Program-made: the position numbers and the translations under genes
In this document: positions 54,872 to 63,907 of the stretch, piece by piece
Layout of the letters: every line of letters begins with the position of its first letter
Position numbering within the stretch: position 1 is the first letter of the stretch
Assembly (NCBI GenBank): GCA_016286035.1
Contig: JAEERY010000070.1
Span: 36,123 to 100,122 of the forward strand
Source of the DNA: Lachnospiraceae bacterium
GTDB lineage: Bacteria; Bacillota; Clostridia; Lachnospirales; Lachnospiraceae
Direction: 5' to 3'
DNA: 64,000 nucleotides
The notes under the pieces: model-generated
Databases searched by the model: none
What the model was told of the DNA's origin: nothing
The model's input: only the letters and a program-made list of their open reading frames with translations

Positions 54872-56779
54872 TTATATCTCAAATACAACAGCTGTGAAAG
54901 GAGGCAGGTTAAAGTTTAAGGTATAATCCCTGTTATCACACTTATACGGTTTCGGTGCGATCGTATCGGGTATAGTATGCCCGTTTCCTCCAAATCTCTC
55001 ATCATCACTGTTAAGGATCAGTTTAACCTTTTTTGATGTCGGAACACCGACTGCATATTCCTCACGCATCATAGGTGTCATATTGAGCACGAACAAAAGC
55101 TTCTTCTTTCCGTCAGCACTCTTTCTGATAAAGCTGTATGTACTGCGGTCAGCATCATCACAGTTCACCCATTCGAATCCGCCCCAGTCATTGTCTATCT
55201 CATACATAGCCTTATTCTTACGATAAAGCTGAAGCAGTTCTCTCACATATTCCTGCATGCCCTTGTTGAGCGGCTCACTGAGTAAGAACCAGTCAAGTTC
55301 TCTTGCTTCGGACCATTCTCTCTCCTGACCGAATTCCTGTCCCATGAAAAGCAGCTTCTTTCCGCAATGGCCAAACATAAATGTATAGCCCACCCTTAAA
55401 TTGGCATACTTATCGATCTTATATCCGGGCATCTTCTCTACCATCGAACACTTAAGATGCACTACCTCATCATGCGACAAAGGAAGAATATAATTCTCTG
55501 AGCTGTTGTAACTCATTGCAAATGTGAGCGCATGGTGATTATTCTTTCTGAAGTATGGATCAAGTTTCATATACTCGCAGAAATCATGCATCCATCCCAT
55601 ATTCCACTTAAAGCTAAAACCGAGTCCGCCATCTTCAACCGGAGCCGTGATCTTAGGCCATGCCGTTGATTCCTCGGCTATTGTCATTACACCGTTATCA
55701 AGAGCCTTTATAACAGAATTCAGATGCTTGAAGAATTCTATTGCTTCAAGATGCTCATTTCCGCCATACTTATTCGGCAGCCATTCACCGTTCTTGCGTC
55801 CGTAATCCAGATAAAGCATTGATGCCACTGCATCAACTCTGAGACCGTCTATATGGAACTCATTTATCCAGAACAGTGCGTTTGCTATAAGGAAATTCTT
55901 TACTTCAGTCTTTCCGTAATTAAATATCTTTGTACCCCAGTCGGGATGTTCTCCTCTTCTCTTATCCGGATGTTCAAACAGACATGTTCCGTCAAATTCT
56001 GACAGACCGTGTGCATCTCTCGGGAAATGAGCCGGTACCCAGTCAAGGATAACACCGATACCGTTCTTATGAAGGGTGTTCACGAGGTATGCAAAATCCT
56101 CGGGAGATCCATATCTGGATGTAGGTGCATAGTATCCCGTAACCTGATATCCCCATGAACCGTCATACGGATACTCTGCTATACCCATAAGCTCTATATG
56201 GGTGTATTTCATATCAGAAAGATACTCAACTATACGATCGGCAAACTGTCTGTATGTATAGAAACCGTCCTCTCCTGTAGGATGTTTCATCCATGAACCT
56301 ATCTGACATTCATAGATGGCAAGAGGCTCCCTGTTCATATCCTTTCCGGCTCTGGCTTTCATCCAGCTTGAGTCAGACCATTTGATCCTGTTTAAATCAG
56401 TTATCCGGGATGCTGTTCCCGGTCTTAATTCGGCCCAGTTTGCAAAAGGATCAGCTTTATAAAGCTTATTTCCGTCCGGTGTTATTATAAGAAACTTATA
56501 TAATTCGCCTTCTGAAATACCCGGATAGAATCCTGCATATATACCGCCCTCACCCAGTTTTGTCAGCGGATGTGATTCCTCGTTCCAGTTATTGAATGTA
56601 CCTACTACATATACTTTTGCTGCATTCGGCGCCCAGACGCCAAAGAAAATGCCGTCTACTCCGTCCTCGCAGGACTGATGGGCTCCGAGTTTTTTATAGA
56701 TCTCATAATGTGTGCTCTGTCCAAACAGATACTGATCATCCTGAGATATAAATACTTTTTGTTTCTTTTTTTCTGCCAC
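54872..56779 (-). CDS. glgB: 1,4-alpha-glucan branching enzyme
   Basis: Introduces alpha-1,6 branches into glycogen. The N-terminal CBM48 domain (FGVWAPNAAKVYVVGTFNNW) is followed by a GH13 barrel with DWVPAHFP, the nucleophile Asp in GLRVDAVASMLYLDY, the acid/base Glu in IAEESTAWP, and LPLSHDEVVH. The frame is open 17 codons further upstream, but this would include a terminator-like hairpin; GTG 56779 has AGAGGGG 9 nt upstream and gives 635 residues, typical of the family. No other glg gene is in the window. Confidence 0.94.
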   Translation of the reverse strand: MAEKKKQKVFISQDDQYLFGQSTHYEIYKKLGAHQSCEDGVDGIFFGVWAPNAAKVYVVGTFNNWNEESHPLTKLGEGGIYAGFYPGISEGELYKFLIITPDGNKLYKADPFANWAELRPGTASRITDLNRIKWSDSSWMKARAGKDMNREPLAIYECQIGSWMKHPTGEDGFYTYRQFADRIVEYLSDMKYTHIELMGIAEYPYDGSWGYQVTGYYAPTSRYGSPEDFAYLVNTLHKNGIGVILDWVPAHFPRDAHGLSEFDGTCLFEHPDKRRGEHPDWGTKIFNYGKTEVKNFLIANALFWINEFHIDGLRVDAVASMLYLDYGRKNGEWLPNKYGGNEHLEAIEFFKHLNSVIKALDNGVMTIAEESTAWPKITAPVEDGGLGFSFKWNMGWMHDFCEYMKLDPYFRKNNHHALTFAMSYNSSENYILPLSHDEVVHLKCSMVEKMPGYKIDKYANLRVGYTFMFGHCGKKLLFMGQEFGQEREWSEARELDWFLLSEPLNKGMQEYVRELLQLYRKNKAMYEIDNDWGGFEWVNCDDADRSTYSFIRKSADGKKKLLFVLNMTPMMREEYAVGVPTSKKVKLILNSDDERFGGNGHTIPDTIAPKPYKCDNRDYTLNFNLPPFTAVVFEI

Positions 56780-56802
56780 TTGATGTAACCCCTCTCTTTG
56801 CG

Positions 56803-56828
56803 AAAAGCCGGAACATATAATGTCCGGC
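56803..56828 (-). terminator. hairpin between the TPR protein gene and glgB
   Basis: GCCGGA-CA and TGTTCCGGC arms (56807-56828) form a stem followed by TTTT on the minus strand, 9 bp after the upstream gene. It supports placing the glgB start downstream of it. Confidence 0.6.
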
Positions 56829-56836
56829 ATTCACTG

Positions 56837-59800
56837 TTAATTCAGGAAATCATTCTCTCTTAAGATTATCATATCCTCTTCATCATATCGTTTAGCAAAC
56901 AATACATCCGTAAAGTGCTTCAATGTCTTCTTGTTCGCCTTTTCAATTGCTTCATCAATGATATTTCTTACATCTGCAACGGTAACGACATGATCACTTG
57001 TCTGCAGTTCATCAATACGTGTATGCAAAGCAAGTATACCCATATCATCGATAGAGTACTCGAGATGTTCCGCATATTTCTTTCCGTATGCAACAAGAGC
57101 ATCATCGCTTAATTCTTCAACCTCTATATGTACATTGATGATCTGCTTCATACCATCGAAGTATTCCATCATTTTGTGCATATTCTTCTTGGTATCCTGA
57201 AGAGCTACGACTATTCCCGTATTCTCCTGGTTAAGCGCCCTTAAAAGATTCTTTGTCGTCTCGGCACTCATACCGCTGGCTTTTTCGATTATAAGACCAC
57301 CGTTGGCGAGCTTCTCGACCATGACACTGACCATCTTATTGTTCAGTGCCTCACCTGATACTTTTGCGATCTTGCCGGTAAAGTTAGCATCCGTATTCTT
57401 TACATAGCGGATAACATTCTTTGCAAGATCAACAGATTCATCCGTCGTCTCACCCGTTACAAATACATTTCCTGTATAAGCCGCTAAGCTTATTTTATCT
57501 AAAGAGTGTAACAGATTCTGCCTTGCACTCTTGGTCTGAGCGAACTGTCCGAACAGAGCCAGTTCGTCCTCGTTCATGCTTCTTGAGGAACTGTCATTGT
57601 AGTCTTTCTCAGGTGCAGTTTCCTTTTTGGGAGTACTTACCGTTTTCTTTACGGTGCTTTCTTTCTTGGGTTCCTCTTTAACGCTTTCCTCTGCCTCTGA
57701 AACAGCTTTCCCGTCTTTTGAATCAGCAGGTTCTGTAACAGTTTCCTCGATCACTTCTTCTGTGTCTGCTTCCTGTGATCCTTCTGCTGTATCTGTTGTC
57801 TTATCGGACTCTTCAGACTCTTCATCTGTTTCCTCTATATCCTCTTTAGTCTCTTCTTCTGTTTCTTCGGTCGCTTCTTCTACCTCATCTGATTCTTCTT
57901 CATCAGAAGGTTCGATTATATCCGTAAGTTCCTCTACGCCGTCTTCTTCTGAATCCGACTCTTCATCTGATGAGAGAACAGGCTCATATCCTTCTTCGTT
58001 AACGGCAGCATCACTGAGTTTATCTTCTATCTCCTTATTCTCTGCGGAACCTTCTTCCGCCATGAGTTCAGCAAGATATTTCTCATATTCTGCTTCTGTA
58101 TCTATATCTTCATCATCCGGTATCTCATCTCTCTCAAGTTTTTCCAGGATACCATCCATCTGAACTGACTCGGTAGGCGTGAACAGACTTCCCGTCTCCT
58201 CAAGCACCTTTGTTGCAAGATTCTGTTCAAATTTAACCTGATTCTGTTTCTTTGTGTTCTCCCACTCATTAAGGATATCATTTAGGCTCAGCTGGCCGGT
58301 GATCTGCTTCTCAACAGGTGCTGCTTCCGGAACAACAAGACTTATCTGTCCGTCGGCGTCCTGAGAAAGGACATTCTCCATCTCTTTTGGAGGCTCCTCA
58401 TAAACATAAGGATAACTCTGTGCCTGATACGGAACCGGAATCGGCCTGTTTACATCAAACGCACGCTCAACAGCTTCTTTAACTCTCTGATCTATAAGAG
58501 CAAGAAGTTCTTCAGTGTTTCTGTCACCGATATCTTCAGATACATATTCTTCTATAGTCTTGGGCTGAGGTTTCTTTGTATCAGAGAAATCAAAATCATA
58601 CTTGTCAGCCTGAAGAGATGTATTATATGCCTTGGCAACTGCCTGAAGCTCATCCCTGTTAAATACCTTTGTTGCTTCTATGGGTTCAACTATCTCGACA
58701 GTATCATCTATATTAAACAGTTCTGCAGTGTTTGTTCCGACCTTGGGTATCTCTGCTTCCTCAACTGCTTCCTCATCGATACCGGTATCGCTCTTTTCAT
58801 CATCACCGATCTTATCGGATATTCCCTGAGGATTATACATCATTGTTAGTTCAAGATCCTTTACGGGATCATATGCCGGGAACTGAGATGTATCAGTTGC
58901 AACGTTTTCGGATATCTCATCACCTGCTTCATCAAGATTATCCCAGTCTTCTTCCTTTACAGGTGTGCTGTCAGCTTTGTTCTCTTCAAAGAACAGCTCT
59001 TCCATCTCTCCCGTATCATGAAGCATCTGTGTTGAAGCGCCTGAAGAGATCGAAGGCAAAGGAGACTGATCTCCTCCGACGGGTTCCTCATTAACAAGAG
59101 TTCTTGATATCTTCTCTGTTGTCGTACCTGCGCGCTTATCCAGAGAGAAATCATCCGGTATATAGGTACCCTGTACGGCTTCGCCGTTAGCATCGGGAAC
59201 CAAGGAAGCGAATCCGTTGTCAGCGACAAGCACATCTTTCATGGACTCGGCGAGTTCCTTCTGAAGATTGAGTGTATTGTACTTACTCATATCCATGGTC
59301 TTAACCTGGATCTCATCCTCCGGCTTTGCTGCTTCCATTTCAGCTGTATTCTGTGCTACGAATGCTTCTCTTTCCTTTGGAGGAAGCATACTCTCATAAA
59401 GGCTTAACTGACTTTCCGTAAGCTGGGTATGAAGCATCTTAAGTTCCATCGCCTTTTTTACATAAGGGCCTTCTCTAAACCATACGATAAGTTCATCGCA
59501 TTCCTCGATGCACTTTGTCGTAAGACCTATCCTGTGATAAAGATAGGCAAGCTCATAGCCCCATTTTTCTTTATAATCACGCTTTTTTAATTCTTCAAGA
59601 ACCGCTATACGTTCTTCAAGACTGACATCCTGTGCTTCATATATTTTGTATTGAAGTACAAATTTACCGTTATCTGTGGGAGCCATCTGTACAAACTGTT
59701 TGTAATACTCAATAGCCTGTACGATCTCTTCCATCTTTATACACAGCTCACAAAGAGAATAAACTATCATTCTTCCGTTGGGATATCTCTCATATGCCTG

Positions 59801-59992
59801 CTCAAGAAGGATCTTTGCATCCTTGTATCTACGATTGATCTTATAAAGATCGCTTATGGTACAAAGTGTTGTTACGCTCCTTATCCTGGTCCAGTCGATG
59901 GTATCCGCGATCTCTACGGCCTGCTGAAACTCTCTCTGTTTAATAAGTGATTTAATCTCATCGGATCTTAATTTGTACTCGTACTTATCCAA
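56837..59992 (-). CDS. TPR, acidic linker and degenerate AAA protein
   Basis: A 1051-residue cytosolic protein in three parts. Residues 1-200 are TPR-like helical pairs (FQQAVEIADTIDW, RRYKDAKILLEQAYERYPNG). Residues 220-800 are low-complexity and strongly acidic, especially 610-790 with long Glu/Ser/Asp runs. Residues 830-1051 resemble a CbxX/SpoVK-like AAA domain (NVFVTGETTDESVDLAKNV, KIAKVSGEALNNK, GGLIIEKASGMS), but the Walker A lysine and the Walker B acidic pair are missing, so ATP hydrolysis is unlikely. Start is TTG at 59992, preceded by GAGGGA. It lies upstream of glgB on the same strand; function unknown. Confidence 0.78.
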   Translation of the reverse strand: MDKYEYKLRSDEIKSLIKQREFQQAVEIADTIDWTRIRSVTTLCTISDLYKINRRYKDAKILLEQAYERYPNGRMIVYSLCELCIKMEEIVQAIEYYKQFVQMAPTDNGKFVLQYKIYEAQDVSLEERIAVLEELKKRDYKEKWGYELAYLYHRIGLTTKCIEECDELIVWFREGPYVKKAMELKMLHTQLTESQLSLYESMLPPKEREAFVAQNTAEMEAAKPEDEIQVKTMDMSKYNTLNLQKELAESMKDVLVADNGFASLVPDANGEAVQGTYIPDDFSLDKRAGTTTEKISRTLVNEEPVGGDQSPLPSISSGASTQMLHDTGEMEELFFEENKADSTPVKEEDWDNLDEAGDEISENVATDTSQFPAYDPVKDLELTMMYNPQGISDKIGDDEKSDTGIDEEAVEEAEIPKVGTNTAELFNIDDTVEIVEPIEATKVFNRDELQAVAKAYNTSLQADKYDFDFSDTKKPQPKTIEEYVSEDIGDRNTEELLALIDQRVKEAVERAFDVNRPIPVPYQAQSYPYVYEEPPKEMENVLSQDADGQISLVVPEAAPVEKQITGQLSLNDILNEWENTKKQNQVKFEQNLATKVLEETGSLFTPTESVQMDGILEKLERDEIPDDEDIDTEAEYEKYLAELMAEEGSAENKEIEDKLSDAAVNEEGYEPVLSSDEESDSEEDGVEELTDIIEPSDEEESDEVEEATEETEEETKEDIEETDEESEESDKTTDTAEGSQEADTEEVIEETVTEPADSKDGKAVSEAEESVKEEPKKESTVKKTVSTPKKETAPEKDYNDSSSRSMNEDELALFGQFAQTKSARQNLLHSLDKISLAAYTGNVFVTGETTDESVDLAKNVIRYVKNTDANFTGKIAKVSGEALNNKMVSVMVEKLANGGLIIEKASGMSAETTKNLLRALNQENTGIVVALQDTKKNMHKMMEYFDGMKQIINVHIEVEELSDDALVAYGKKYAEHLEYSIDDMGILALHTRIDELQTSDHVVTVADVRNIIDEAIEKANKKTLKHFTDVLFAKRYDEEDMIILRENDFLN

Positions 59993-60115
59993 AATTATTC
60001 CCTCTTATTTTAACATCCTACAATATCTTGTATCTGCAAAATGCAAACAAATCCCCACTTTTCACCTTCTCAAGTTTATCACAGCAAATGTCAAAACACA
60101 AGGAAAAGTGGCATT

Positions 60116-60153
60116 AAAAAAGGAAAATACCATATTTAGTATTCTCCTTTTTT
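60116..60153 (-). terminator. terminator of cysK
   Basis: Arms around 60116-60130 and 60139-60153 pair (with a G-U pair on the minus strand) and end in a T-run; 48 bp after the cysK stop. Confidence 0.7.
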
Positions 60154-60200
60154 ACATCTCAATATAAAACAAATCCTATATTTTGTGGTTTATCAAATGA

Positions 60201-61133
60201 TCAGTCATTTTCAAACAAAGGTGTTGAGAAATATCTTTCTGCCGTATCCGGAAGAACGGTCACAACAGTTTTTCCTTTTCCGAGCTTCTTGGCAAGCTTT
60301 AGAGCTGCTGCAACATTTGTACCGGAACTTATTCCGCACATAAGGCCTTCCTTTCTTGCAAGGTCTTTAGCTGTCTGAATCGCTTCTTCATCGGTTACGA
60401 TATATATGTCATCATAGATGCTCTGATTCAGGTTTTTGGGAATGATACCGTCACCTATACCCATCTGAATATGTGTCCCTATATCACCTCCCGCGAGGAT
60501 TGCCGCATTTTCGGGCTCAACAGCCCAGATCTCGATATCGGGATACTGCGCTTTAAGTGTCTCCCCGATACCGCTTATAGTACCCCCGGTACCTATACCT
60601 GAACAGAATCCGTGTATCGGTCCGGCTACCTGCTCAAGGATCTCAAGACCTGTATGATGTTTATGAACCTTCGGATTTGCGGGATTCTCAAACTGCTGAG
60701 GAATATATACTCTCGGATCTTCTTTTGACATTCTTATAGCCGTCTGAAGACATTCATCCATGCATGCTCCTATATCACCGTCATCATGAACAAGTATAAC
60801 TTCGGCTCCGTAATGCCTTACAAGGAGTCTTCTTTCTTCACTGACACTGTCGGGCATAATGATCCTTGTTTCGTAGCCCATGACCGCCCCTATAAGAGCA
60901 AGTCCTATTCCCTGGTTTCCGCTCGTAGGTTCAACTATGATAGTGTCATCTTTTATGATACCGTCCTTTAAGGCCTGTTTTATCATGTTGTAGGCTGTTC
61001 TGGTCTTTATTGAACCCCCAACATTAAGTCCTTCGTATTTAACAAGGACCTCGGCCGCATTAGGGTCATTCATCCTGTTAAGTCTGACTATCGGTGTATG
61101 ACCGATGTATTCTAATACATTATCGCAAATCAT
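60201..61133 (-). CDS. cysK: cysteine synthase (O-acetylserine sulfhydrylase)
   Basis: A PLP enzyme making cysteine from O-acetylserine and sulfide. The PLP-Lys block is VGGSIKTRTAYNM (about residue 42), the substrate loop PTSGNQGIGLA (about 69-79), the phosphate loop GIGTGGTISG (about 176-185) and CGISSGTNVAA near the end. The 310-residue length fits. AGGAG precedes the ATG. It lies 28 bp after the DHFR-PgeF gene. A cystathionine beta-synthase-like role is possible but less likely. Confidence 0.92.
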   Translation of the reverse strand: MICDNVLEYIGHTPIVRLNRMNDPNAAEVLVKYEGLNVGGSIKTRTAYNMIKQALKDGIIKDDTIIVEPTSGNQGIGLALIGAVMGYETRIIMPDSVSEERRLLVRHYGAEVILVHDDGDIGACMDECLQTAIRMSKEDPRVYIPQQFENPANPKVHKHHTGLEILEQVAGPIHGFCSGIGTGGTISGIGETLKAQYPDIEIWAVEPENAAILAGGDIGTHIQMGIGDGIIPKNLNQSIYDDIYIVTDEEAIQTAKDLARKEGLMCGISSGTNVAAALKLAKKLGKGKTVVTVLPDTAERYFSTPLFEND

Positions 61134-61161
61134 CTTTTTTCTCCTATTGTTTCTATATAGA

Positions 61162-62550
61162 TTAATGTAACATTATGCCGGTAAGCATACTGCGCATTAC
61201 AGGGTTATCCCTTCTCCATGAACACAGATCCTGTGATTCCTTGGTACACCTTCCGGTATCAAATATATTCTCTCCTCTTATTCCGATCCATTTTAATGAG
61301 ATACGGATAGCTTTTTTCAGATCCAGCAGATATTTGCCATCGCCTTTTTCTTTAAATATCTCATCTATCTCATCGGAATGATAATTAGCCAAGAATTCTT
61401 CCTTTAATTCTTCACCGACCTCATAGCAGTTACCGCAGATACACGGTCCGAATGCCACCAATATATCATTAGGCTTGCTTCCGTAAACTTTTTTCATCTG
61501 TTCTATCGCTCTGACAGCTATATGTGAAGAGCATCCCTTCCATCCGCTGTGAACCATACCTATAGCGGGATGTTTTGGATCAAGGATATACACAGGTACA
61601 CAATCCGCCTCCACTGTACACAGCATTATTCCGGCTTCACTTGTTATCATGCCGTCACAGCCGTCCTTAGTCATCGGTCTTGTGACCATCTCTCCGCCGT
61701 CTGCATGGGTTATGACTCTTATACCGTCGGAATGTGTCTGATTGAGCATGACCATACTGTCCGGTTTAATACCGAAAGTATTTGCCAGTCTTACACAGTT
61801 TTGAAAGGCGTTTTCCTTTCCATATTTCCATGCACTGTCATTAACAGTTGTATAAACCGTCTGAACAAGATCCGTTCTGTCAAACTGCTCGATATGATAA
61901 TACTTTATCCTGCTGTCTTTAAAATATTCTCTGCAGTGATCGACAAGTGATAGCTTATTTGCGCCTCCCGCAAAATGAACATCAGCATTCTGCACTTTAT
62001 CGTCTTCCCATCCGCATATACTGCAGATACCGTATTTTTCCTCAATTACTCCCTCGTTACAGCATGCACACTTACGAGGGTATTTGATCCTTGTATATGT
62101 TACGTATTTATAAGGGATCTCACCATCCACACATTTATCGACATAATAAGTAAAAGAATTCTTATCAAATTCCGGAAAATAGGTATCCCCTTCTATTTCA
62201 GCATCGATCTCAGTTATATACATCACGTCCACCATGTCCATGGCTTCCTTATATATACCTGCTCCGCCGGAAATATAAACATTCTTATCTCCAGCAAGAC
62301 TTATCGCTTCATCTATTGAACCTACGGTCTTAACACCTTCCTCATCAAAGTTTTTGGTGTTGCTTACAACGTAGGTCATGCGATTTGGCAAAGGTCTTCC
62401 TATCTCCTCATAGGAACGACGGCCCATGACTACCACATTTCCCGTGGTAAGTTCCTTAAATCGCTTCTGTTCTCCTTTTATCCTCCAGGGGATCTGTCCT
62501 TTATTACCGATCACTCTGTTTTTTGTATACGCTACTATCAGTGCTATCAT
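61162..62550 (-). CDS. DHFR fused to a zinc-ribbon and a PgeF/YfiH purine hydrolase domain
   Basis: A 462-residue three-part fusion. Residues 1-157 are dihydrofolate reductase (MIALIVAYTKNRVIGNKGQIPW, VVMGRRSYEEIG, VYISGGAGIY). Residues 161-216 hold four cysteines (CACC and CSICGWEDD), a CPCC-type zinc domain. Residues 220-462 are the PgeF/YfiH family, with zinc ligands in LNQTHSDG, VEADCVPVYI and MVHSGWKG and the tail GPCICGNCYEV. PgeF enzymes act on purine nucleosides and peptidoglycan precursor proofreading. ATG 62550 is chosen because it gives the usual DHFR start; a 10-codon extension is open. Confidence 0.88.
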   Translation of the reverse strand: MIALIVAYTKNRVIGNKGQIPWRIKGEQKRFKELTTGNVVVMGRRSYEEIGRPLPNRMTYVVSNTKNFDEEGVKTVGSIDEAISLAGDKNVYISGGAGIYKEAMDMVDVMYITEIDAEIEGDTYFPEFDKNSFTYYVDKCVDGEIPYKYVTYTRIKYPRKCACCNEGVIEEKYGICSICGWEDDKVQNADVHFAGGANKLSLVDHCREYFKDSRIKYYHIEQFDRTDLVQTVYTTVNDSAWKYGKENAFQNCVRLANTFGIKPDSMVMLNQTHSDGIRVITHADGGEMVTRPMTKDGCDGMITSEAGIMLCTVEADCVPVYILDPKHPAIGMVHSGWKGCSSHIAVRAIEQMKKVYGSKPNDILVAFGPCICGNCYEVGEELKEEFLANYHSDEIDEIFKEKGDGKYLLDLKKAIRISLKWIGIRGENIFDTGRCTKESQDLCSWRRDNPVMRSMLTGIMLH

Positions 62551-62587
62551 AGCCTGTACCCCACTATATATTGGTTGCAACTATATC

Positions 62588-62616
62588 ATTATAGCACAAA
62601 GCCCGTTATGATGAAT
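62588..62616 (-). promoter_or_regulatory. extended -10 promoter for the DHFR fusion
   Basis: TGC directly before a perfect TATAAT (62593-62588) on the minus strand; the -35 (TTCATC) is moderate. The start codon is about 38 nt downstream. Confidence 0.5.
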
Positions 62617-62714
62617 GATTTTAATATAAGGAAACAAAATGTTTTTATTTTATCATCCGCATGATATACTCTGATTTAAGAGAGGCATATAAACAACGAA
62701 AGGATGTAGCGGGT

Positions 62715-63344
62715 ATGAATGAAAATATCATGAAAAGAAACGAACTTCTTGCTCAAAAGGTCATAAAAGGTCTGGAGTCGAGAAATATGACAGGATATTA
62801 TGCACCGACAGCTAAAGATGCATTAGCAAAAGCTCTCGAATTGATCCCGGAAGGATCTCTTATCGCCATGGGAGGTGCCATGAGTGCACATGAGATAGGT
62901 CTTGTCGATGCGATAAAAAACGGAAATTATAGATTTATCGACAGAGATGCGACTGACGACAAGCGTGCGGCAATGCTCGCTTCATATGATGCAGACTATT
63001 TTCTTTCAAGTGCAAATGCTATGACAAACGACGGTGTCATTGTAAATATCGATGGGAATTCCAACCGTGTTTCAGCTATAGCACAGGGTCCAAAGCATGT
63101 ACTTTTCATAGTTGGTATGAACAAGATATGCGATGATATTGACGGAGCAATGAAACGTGCCAGAAATGTGGCTGCTCCCATAAATGCACAAAGATTCGGT
63201 CTTACGACTCCATGCACAAAGACAGGTGCCTGCTTTAACTGTAAATCACCTGACACCATTTGCTGTCAGTTTCTGATCACCAGATATTCAAGACATCAGG
63301 ACAGAATACATGTAATACTTGTAGGTGAAAACCTTGGATTTTAA
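62715..63344 (+). CDS. LUD-domain protein (LutC/YkgG-like)
   Basis: A 209-residue protein of the LUD family found in lactate-utilisation complexes. Core motifs are ALELIPEGSLIAMGGAMSAHEIGL, FLSSANAMTNDGVIVNIDG and GPKHVLFIVGMNKI, with four cysteines near the C-terminus (CTKTGACFNCKSPDTICC) that could bind an Fe-S cluster. The frame is open 18 codons earlier, but AAAGGATG lies 10 nt before ATG 62715. No lutA or lutB gene is nearby, so it acts alone or with genes elsewhere. A TATACT box with extended TG lies at 62665-62670. Confidence 0.85.
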   Translation: MNENIMKRNELLAQKVIKGLESRNMTGYYAPTAKDALAKALELIPEGSLIAMGGAMSAHEIGLVDAIKNGNYRFIDRDATDDKRAAMLASYDADYFLSSANAMTNDGVIVNIDGNSNRVSAIAQGPKHVLFIVGMNKICDDIDGAMKRARNVAAPINAQRFGLTTPCTKTGACFNCKSPDTICCQFLITRYSRHQDRIHVILVGENLGF

Positions 63345-63360
63345 TAAATAAGAAGAAATA

Positions 63361-63389
63361 AAAAAAGACATCTCGATGATGTCTTTTTT
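63361..63389. terminator. bidirectional terminator between the LUD gene and tRNA array
   Basis: GACATC (63367-63372) and GATGTC (63378-63383) with A/T runs on both sides; it ends the plus-strand LUD transcript and the minus-strand rRNA/tRNA transcript. Confidence 0.85.
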
Positions 63390-63392
63390 TAG

Positions 63393-63465
<73 letters not shown>

Positions 63466-63471
63466 ATAAAA

Positions 63472-63545
63472 TAGCGGGGACAGGATTTGAACCTGTGACC
63501 TTCGGGTTATGAGCCCGACGAGCTTCCAGACTGCTCCACCCCGCG
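63472..63545 (-). tRNA. initiator tRNA-fMet (CAU)
   Basis: Complete cloverleaf of 74 nt; anticodon CAU in loop CTCATAA closed by three G-C pairs, and a mismatched first acceptor pair (C1-U72), both hallmarks of the initiator. CCA not encoded. Confidence 0.93.
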
Positions 63546-63571
63546 TCATTGAGATAATCACTATCCCTAAC

Positions 63572-63653
63572 TGGATGGAGGTGGATTCGAACCACCGAAG
63601 CAATTTGCAGCAGATTTACAGTCTGTCCCCTTTGGCCACTCGGGAATCCATCC
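63572..63653 (-). tRNA. tRNA-Tyr (GUA)
   Basis: Class II tRNA of 82 nt with a long variable arm; anticodon GUA in loop CTGTAAA; acceptor GGATGGA/TCCATCC; discriminator A; CCA not encoded. Confidence 0.93.
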
Positions 63654-63667
63654 ATTTTGAAAATATC

Positions 63668-63740
63668 TGGGGCCTATAGGGCTCGAACCTATGACCCTCT
63701 GCTTGTAAGGCAGATGCTCTCCCAGCTGAGCTAAGACCCC
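63668..63740 (-). tRNA. tRNA-Val (UAC)
   Basis: Complete cloverleaf of 73 nt; anticodon UAC in loop CTTACAA; acceptor GGGGTCT with AGGCCCC; discriminator A; CCA not encoded. Confidence 0.94.
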
Positions 63741-63772
63741 TAATTTTCAAAGTACTTACCGTTTCCGGTAAA

Positions 63773-63846
63773 CGACCCAGACGAGACTCGAACTCGTGAC
63801 CTCCGCCGTGACAGGGCGGCGCTCTAACCAACTGAGCCACTGGGCC
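63773..63846 (-). tRNA. tRNA-Asp (GUC)
   Basis: Complete cloverleaf of 74 nt; anticodon GUC in loop CTGTCAC; acceptor GGCCCAG with CTGGGTC; discriminator G, typical for Asp; CCA not encoded. Confidence 0.95.
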
Positions 63847-63907
63847 ATATATAACATCGACAACCTGATACAAAACAGAAGATTTCCATCCTGGAATAAC
63901 TTACACC

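Noticed and set aside
56780..56830. Upstream ATG extension of glgB
   Set aside because: It would translate through a terminator-like hairpin, lacks a ribosome site, and makes the protein longer than homologues.
57627..58163. 178-codon Ser-rich frame on the plus strand
   Set aside because: It is the antisense of the Glu/Ser-rich linker of the gene at 56837-59992; the composition is a codon mirror, and no ribosome binding site or promoter is present.
60076..60110. TTGACA upstream of the 1051-residue gene
   Set aside because: No -10-like hexamer at 16-18 nt spacing.
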